Assembly (NCBI RefSeq): GCF_018413605.1
Contig: NZ_JAHCDN010000001.1
Span: 1,364,001-1,428,000 of the forward strand
Length of the DNA: 64,000 bases
From: Variovorax sp. PCZ-1
GTDB taxonomy: Bacteria; Pseudomonadota; Gammaproteobacteria; Burkholderiales; Burkholderiaceae_C
Direction of reading: 5' to 3'
Positions 60,198-64,000 of the stretch are shown in pieces. The notes beneath the pieces were generated by a model. It saw only the letters and a program-made list of their open reading frames with translations. It did no database searches and was not told where the DNA came from. How positions within the stretch are numbered: position 1 is the stretch's first letter; every line of letters starts with the position of its first letter. The position numbers were made by a program, and so were the translations under genes.

Positions 60198-63100
60198 ATG
60201 GATACCGTGTACTCGTCTTACGGAACTGTCGAATCTAGTGAACCTGCTACGCAGCTCTGGATTGCTACTACAAAAGCAGAAGCAGTGACGAATCCAGAGC
60301 TCGCATCTGCAATCCTTCAGGCGACGACGCTAGGTGCGGATGGGCTGACGGGTGATGGTTATTTTTCTCCGGGTTTCAGAGCCATGATAGATTCGCCAGA
60401 AACCACTTTGGTTCGTGGAGCTATTGGATTAGGTGCTGATGCGATTCCGAATCCAGTGCCCGGCTTGGTAGTTGGAGGCGTGAATCTGTTTATTGATTAT
60501 GCGAACGAAAAAGACCAAGAAAAGAGAAAGGAGTTCGCAGAAAAAATTCGCATAGAGCAGCCTGAGCTACTTTTGCAAGCCATCGAAAGACTACCTGCTA
60601 CTTATCTTGCATACCAAGAAATAATCGAAGCGAATACTCTTCCTGCAAATGTTATGGCTGGCATTAAATCTGAGAAAGCAAAACTGGATGAACTGTGGAA
60701 ACAGATTCCAGGCCCGAACTCGCCAGCAGCAATATTAGATGCCTATACAAAAAATACACAAGGAACGTCATCCGTACTTACAAAAGAGCTTGGCGAGAAA
60801 CTAAATGCCGTCATGACAACTGGCAAAAGTAATGCCGAGAAAGTTCGCGAAATTGAGAAGATACTAAGAAACACAAGCAAGGACGTTGCAGGTCTAGCCG
60901 TTGCCGTTGGCCAGTTGCAAGGACAGTTAGATGTTCTTTTGACAAAAGAAGCACCAGACGATTCAGCGCAATGGGCACAGACGCTCAAAGATGTCAGGGC
61001 GGTGGGGTCAATCGTCGGCTTGATCGTTGGAATCAATAATCCGAAGGAGGGTAAAGCGATTGAGACAATTGTGAGTTCCGCTGTTGCGATTGCCGAATCA
61101 GTTTCGATTCTAAAAAAAGGCTTTGAACTTGCAGCATTCTCGAGTGGTTTGGGAGCTTCATTTGCGATTGCAGGTGCACTCGGCGTGTTCGGGAAGCAAG
61201 GCGGAGCAAATGTAAATGCTGAGATATTGAAGGCAATCGAGGGTGTTGTGAAACGATTAGAGCAAATCAGTCGGCAAGTCTCAGCGGTTGATAAAAAAAT
61301 TGATCGACTTATTGATATCGCACAAACAAACTTTGGTTTGATTAATTTCAAACTCGATAAGCTTGAAAGCGATGTGCAACTTCTGAGTTCTTATCAGACG
61401 GAGGTTTTGTATCTACAGCTTCAAGCACCGCTTGAGAATGCTCGAACAGCGTTGGCGCTAGCCGCCTCAGTTGAAGACAAACAGAATGTAATTAAGAAAA
61501 TGGTGCTCGAAGCCTACGTACTCGGGATAAAAAATGCCAATCAAGAAATATTCACAAGAACAAAAACACGCAAGCTCAGCGACTACCCTAAAGTAATCTC
61601 GGAAATACACAAGGCGTGGGTACTTACTGCACGTGATGCACAAAAATTCAGGGAATACACGCACGTGGCGCAAGAGAGTGGATTATCTTTGGTGAACCTA
61701 GAAGCTGGCTTCAATAGACTGTTGGAGTTAAATCCATCGCTTGTGAACGATAGTGTTAGGTATTTGATTGAGGACCTGTTGCTGCATTCTGATTCATCGT
61801 ACCCCGAAGAGAAGAGAACAGGGTTATTGAGCGCACTTAGTTGGCCTCCCAACGGCCTACATGCAGAGTCAAAGCGTCTACTTATGAAGGAGTCTCTGAA
61901 CGGTAACCAATCTAATGTATGTCATCCCATAATCGTTGATGAGGCGCTGAGCTCTATCAAGATTGCGTTGCATTCAGAGATGATGTTTGGACACGGTGGA
62001 GGTGCACTAAAACCCAGTATCACTTGCCCGGAAATATTTAGAGACTTGGTTTTGCAACTAAAGTGGTATCAACGTGCCGTGGCAATTTTGGGTTCAGATT
62101 TAGCGCAAGTACATGCAGAGCGACATTATTTGCGTGCATGTGAGCATTTCCTGGCCGTGGTCTCCCGTGGCCGTATTGATTCGTTTAAGTTAAGCAAGAA
62201 GAATTTACCAGCTCTGTCTTGGCCATCAGATTTACGCCTGAGTTTAGCGCTGAGTCTTGGTATTACAAAGTTGAGTACCGCTGAATCGCAATTATTTAGT
62301 CCGTATCTATCACGTCCACGAGGATGGGTAGTACCTGATCGGTCAGCTGAGAGTTTGAATAGCAGTATTAGAGAAGAAGATGACTGTGAGCGTCTTTTTG
62401 ATGCTGCGCGTTTATCCTGTCTTTGTCAGTTAACTGGTGGTTTGGAGTCAATCGATGCTTGGGTCGATAGTCCCTTCATGAAAGAAGCATGGCGAGGCAG
62501 AGGTGACTATCACGAAATTTATTCATTGCGTGTAAAGAGCATTACTGATGCTGTAGGGGCAGATGGGGAGATCATGCTTTGGATTCGTATTGATGATCGA
62601 AGACGGGGCATACCGGATCATTATCTTAAGTTCAATAAACCGCAATACTATGGTGTTGATGGCCCTGATCCAGACGCAGGCAGTTACACGGTTTACCCCG
62701 CTAACTTATACCGCCGAGGTCATTTCACCTTTGGGTACTCTAACAATATCAAGCTAGAGATGTCGCCAGGTCCTTATGATGATTGGGCGTACCGCGAGCT
62801 TGTCAATCGATTTGGCGAAGTTGGTCGTAGCGTCGGTGGATACAGCCTAGACATCAGTTTGGCTGAGACTTTCGCAGAATTAAAACAGATGTTCGAGGCA
62901 AAGGGTATTGGTTTGAGTTTCTACATGGGAACCTTGGCGCAACCAGGAGATAAGGTGACGCGGGGGCTGTTAAACTTTCTATCAACTCATTGCAGCCTGA
63001 AAAATGTGTTTGGTGACAGCCCCTCACAACAAGGTGGGAGAGGGCGATGGCTAGATTGCCTAGATGAGTTGTGTGGTGCTTGGGCATATAAATTCACAAC

Positions 63101-63650
63101 TAAGCTCGCTGCTGCCGAATGGGGAAAAGGCATAGGGGACGCTGTGAAAATGCTACCTGCACCGGATTTATTGATCGATGGTTGTGACAAGGCTAAGTCA
63201 CTTACAGAAATAGATGGGCTGTTAATTGGCGACAGCATGCGAAGACTGTTAAACCGATATTCTGTAGAGTTTGAACCCGCTATTTATTATTTTGAACCTG
63301 GAAAAACTAAGAACCCTATCGATCCAACCGTCAGTAGGTCTCTGACACTGCGCATTTTCACTGGCGACGAGCGGATAGATAATAAGGATGAAAGTTATGA
63401 ATTATTTGCTTCAGTATCAGGCGAAGCAAATGACCGCAAATTATCAATGCCGAAAGTACGGGAGGCATCTGGGGTTTGGTCATCAGTGTTTGACAGGCCT
63501 GCACTTATTCCAGCAGTAACAGTTTTACCGAAAATCATGTCAAGCCTGCGCTCTGCAGAACAGCTTTTGGTAGACGGTATTCTTGTTTCTGGAATCATTC
63601 CTGAAATTGACAGCGAGATTACTTCTATCAGTGAAGAGACGCCAACATAA
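60198..63650 (+). CDS. Large protein of unknown family with helical N-terminal half
   Basis: An 1150-residue protein without a family that I recognise. Residues 71-100 (LVRGAIGLGADAIPNPVPGL and neighbours) and about 265-335 are hydrophobic and glycine- and alanine-rich (SIVGLIVGINNPKEGKAIET, FSSGLGASFAIAGALGVFGK). Between them lies a charged helical part. Residues 340-400 form a coiled coil (VVKRLEQISRQVSAVDKKID, FKLDKLESDVQLLSSYQTEV). The C-terminal 750 residues are mixed and have no known motif. There is no signal peptide. Base composition is visibly lower in GC than the neighbours, a sign of transfer. A GGAG site precedes ATG 60198. A helical pore-forming or defence-type effector is conceivable, but no motif proves this. 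Confidence 0.75.
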   Translation: MDTVYSSYGTVESSEPATQLWIATTKAEAVTNPELASAILQATTLGADGLTGDGYFSPGFRAMIDSPETTLVRGAIGLGADAIPNPVPGLVVGGVNLFIDYANEKDQEKRKEFAEKIRIEQPELLLQAIERLPATYLAYQEIIEANTLPANVMAGIKSEKAKLDELWKQIPGPNSPAAILDAYTKNTQGTSSVLTKELGEKLNAVMTTGKSNAEKVREIEKILRNTSKDVAGLAVAVGQLQGQLDVLLTKEAPDDSAQWAQTLKDVRAVGSIVGLIVGINNPKEGKAIETIVSSAVAIAESVSILKKGFELAAFSSGLGASFAIAGALGVFGKQGGANVNAEILKAIEGVVKRLEQISRQVSAVDKKIDRLIDIAQTNFGLINFKLDKLESDVQLLSSYQTEVLYLQLQAPLENARTALALAASVEDKQNVIKKMVLEAYVLGIKNANQEIFTRTKTRKLSDYPKVISEIHKAWVLTARDAQKFREYTHVAQESGLSLVNLEAGFNRLLELNPSLVNDSVRYLIEDLLLHSDSSYPEEKRTGLLSALSWPPNGLHAESKRLLMKESLNGNQSNVCHPIIVDEALSSIKIALHSEMMFGHGGGALKPSITCPEIFRDLVLQLKWYQRAVAILGSDLAQVHAERHYLRACEHFLAVVSRGRIDSFKLSKKNLPALSWPSDLRLSLALSLGITKLSTAESQLFSPYLSRPRGWVVPDRSAESLNSSIREEDDCERLFDAARLSCLCQLTGGLESIDAWVDSPFMKEAWRGRGDYHEIYSLRVKSITDAVGADGEIMLWIRIDDRRRGIPDHYLKFNKPQYYGVDGPDPDAGSYTVYPANLYRRGHFTFGYSNNIKLEMSPGPYDDWAYRELVNRFGEVGRSVGGYSLDISLAETFAELKQMFEAKGIGLSFYMGTLAQPGDKVTRGLLNFLSTHCSLKNVFGDSPSQQGGRGRWLDCLDELCGAWAYKFTTKLAAAEWGKGIGDAVKMLPAPDLLIDGCDKAKSLTEIDGLLIGDSMRRLLNRYSVEFEPAIYYFEPGKTKNPIDPTVSRSLTLRIFTGDERIDNKDESYELFASVSGEANDRKLSMPKVREASGVWSSVFDRPALIPAVTVLPKIMSSLRSAEQLLVDGILVSGIIPEIDSEITSISEETPT

Positions 63651-63738
63651 ATTCTCACTGCATCAAAGTTGATCCACACTTCACTGCATGGAAAACCTAG
63701 GAATTTTCTGGTCAAGTTGCATTTTCTCTATGCAAGCT

Positions 63739-64000
63739 CTAAGCCGCGTCTCCAGCCGCCCCAATCACATAGAGGCCTCCGCCTGGGTTAGGCTCATCGG
63801 TCAGCACATAAAGCCGCCCATCTGGGCCTTGCACCACATCGCGGAAGCGGGAGAAGCCGTTGAAGAGTTTTTCTTGTGATGCGACTTTGCCGTTGGCGAA
63901 GGTTAAGCGGGCTAGGTGCAGGCCTCTGAGGGAGCCGACGAAGAGGCTGCCTTTCCAATCGGGATATTTGGTTGCCGAATAGAACGTCATGCCTGATGGC
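63739..64000 (-). CDS. PQQ-dependent sugar dehydrogenase, C-terminal fragment
   Basis: The reading frame runs off the right end of the window, so the start is missing. The visible part reads GMTFYSATKYPDWKGSLFVG, then HLARLTFANGKVASQEKLFN and RFRDVVQGPDGRLYVLTDEP, the last blades of the aldose sugar dehydrogenase propeller. The gene at 48817 has the matching GLAFYSGDKFPEYSGNLFSG. The two are paralogues. It is convergent with the unknown 1150-residue gene. Confidence 0.85.
   Translation of the reverse strand, partial: PSGMTFYSATKYPDWKGSLFVGSLRGLHLARLTFANGKVASQEKLFNGFSRFRDVVQGPDGRLYVLTDEPNPGGGLYVIGAAGDAA

Overview
The window looks like chromosomal DNA of a betaproteobacterium of the order Burkholderiales, most likely close to Comamonadaceae. 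The reasons are the smc-zipA-ligA gene order, several Bug-type periplasmic receptors, a split TRAP transporter locus, the overall gene content and a mid-to-high GC composition judged by eye. No rRNA, prophage, CRISPR array or intact insertion sequence was seen. Two tRNA genes (Pro-UGG, Arg-UCU) lie near 50.3 kb.

Layout: 1-6.8 kb holds a GNAT fragment, a lytic transglycosylase, parC, an AAA ATPase, a SlyD-type isomerase, the L16 hydroxylase roxA and a small conserved gene. 6.8-12.4 kb holds an EgtB/SenA-like enzyme with lost iron ligands and a TRAP transporter whose permeases (dctQM) and receptor (dctP) are convergent, separated by a membrane protein gene and a MITE-like element. 12.6-15.7 kb is the isoprenoid set dxs-ispA-xseB. 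15.8-18.5 kb has a Rieske oxygenase, YghU and an SRPBCC protein. 18.5-25.9 kb is an accessory catabolic cluster: a divergent Crp/Fnr-type regulator, then Bug receptor, sulfatase, esterase, Bug receptor, esterase, sulfatase. 26.2-38.9 kb is core biology (smc, zipA, ligA, an MsbA-like ABC exporter, RidA, comEC), followed by a surface nuclease and a permuted ATP-grasp/alpha-E pair. 44-50 kb has TPR, DsbA-like, histidine phosphatase, SUMF1-like and PQQ sugar dehydrogenase genes. 50.5-54 kb has csp, clpS and clpA. 54-59.6 kb is a tungsten aldehyde oxidoreductase operon (aorABCD-like) with a divergent GAF/Fis regulator. 60.2-63.65 kb is one lower-GC gene for a 1150-residue protein of unknown family. 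The right edge cuts a second sugar dehydrogenase.

The most striking signal is a dispersed repeat of about 60-70 bp with a palindromic end (GCTATTnAATTnATAGC) and a core containing TCTGCGCAGATTCTATGCCGGCG. I count about seventeen copies. Nine are intergenic. Most of the others lie in frame inside genes, including parC, ligA, comEC (twice), an ABC exporter and roxA. In five genes the element is read in the same frame and yields related peptides of the type xAGxxSAQSAIxxIV, a behaviour resembling the Rickettsia palindromic elements. A second repeat, built from TTTTGCG units arranged as a long hairpin, occurs three times, twice between genes of the aor operon.

All calls were made by reading the sequence and translations; no database search was run, so family names rest on recognised motifs.
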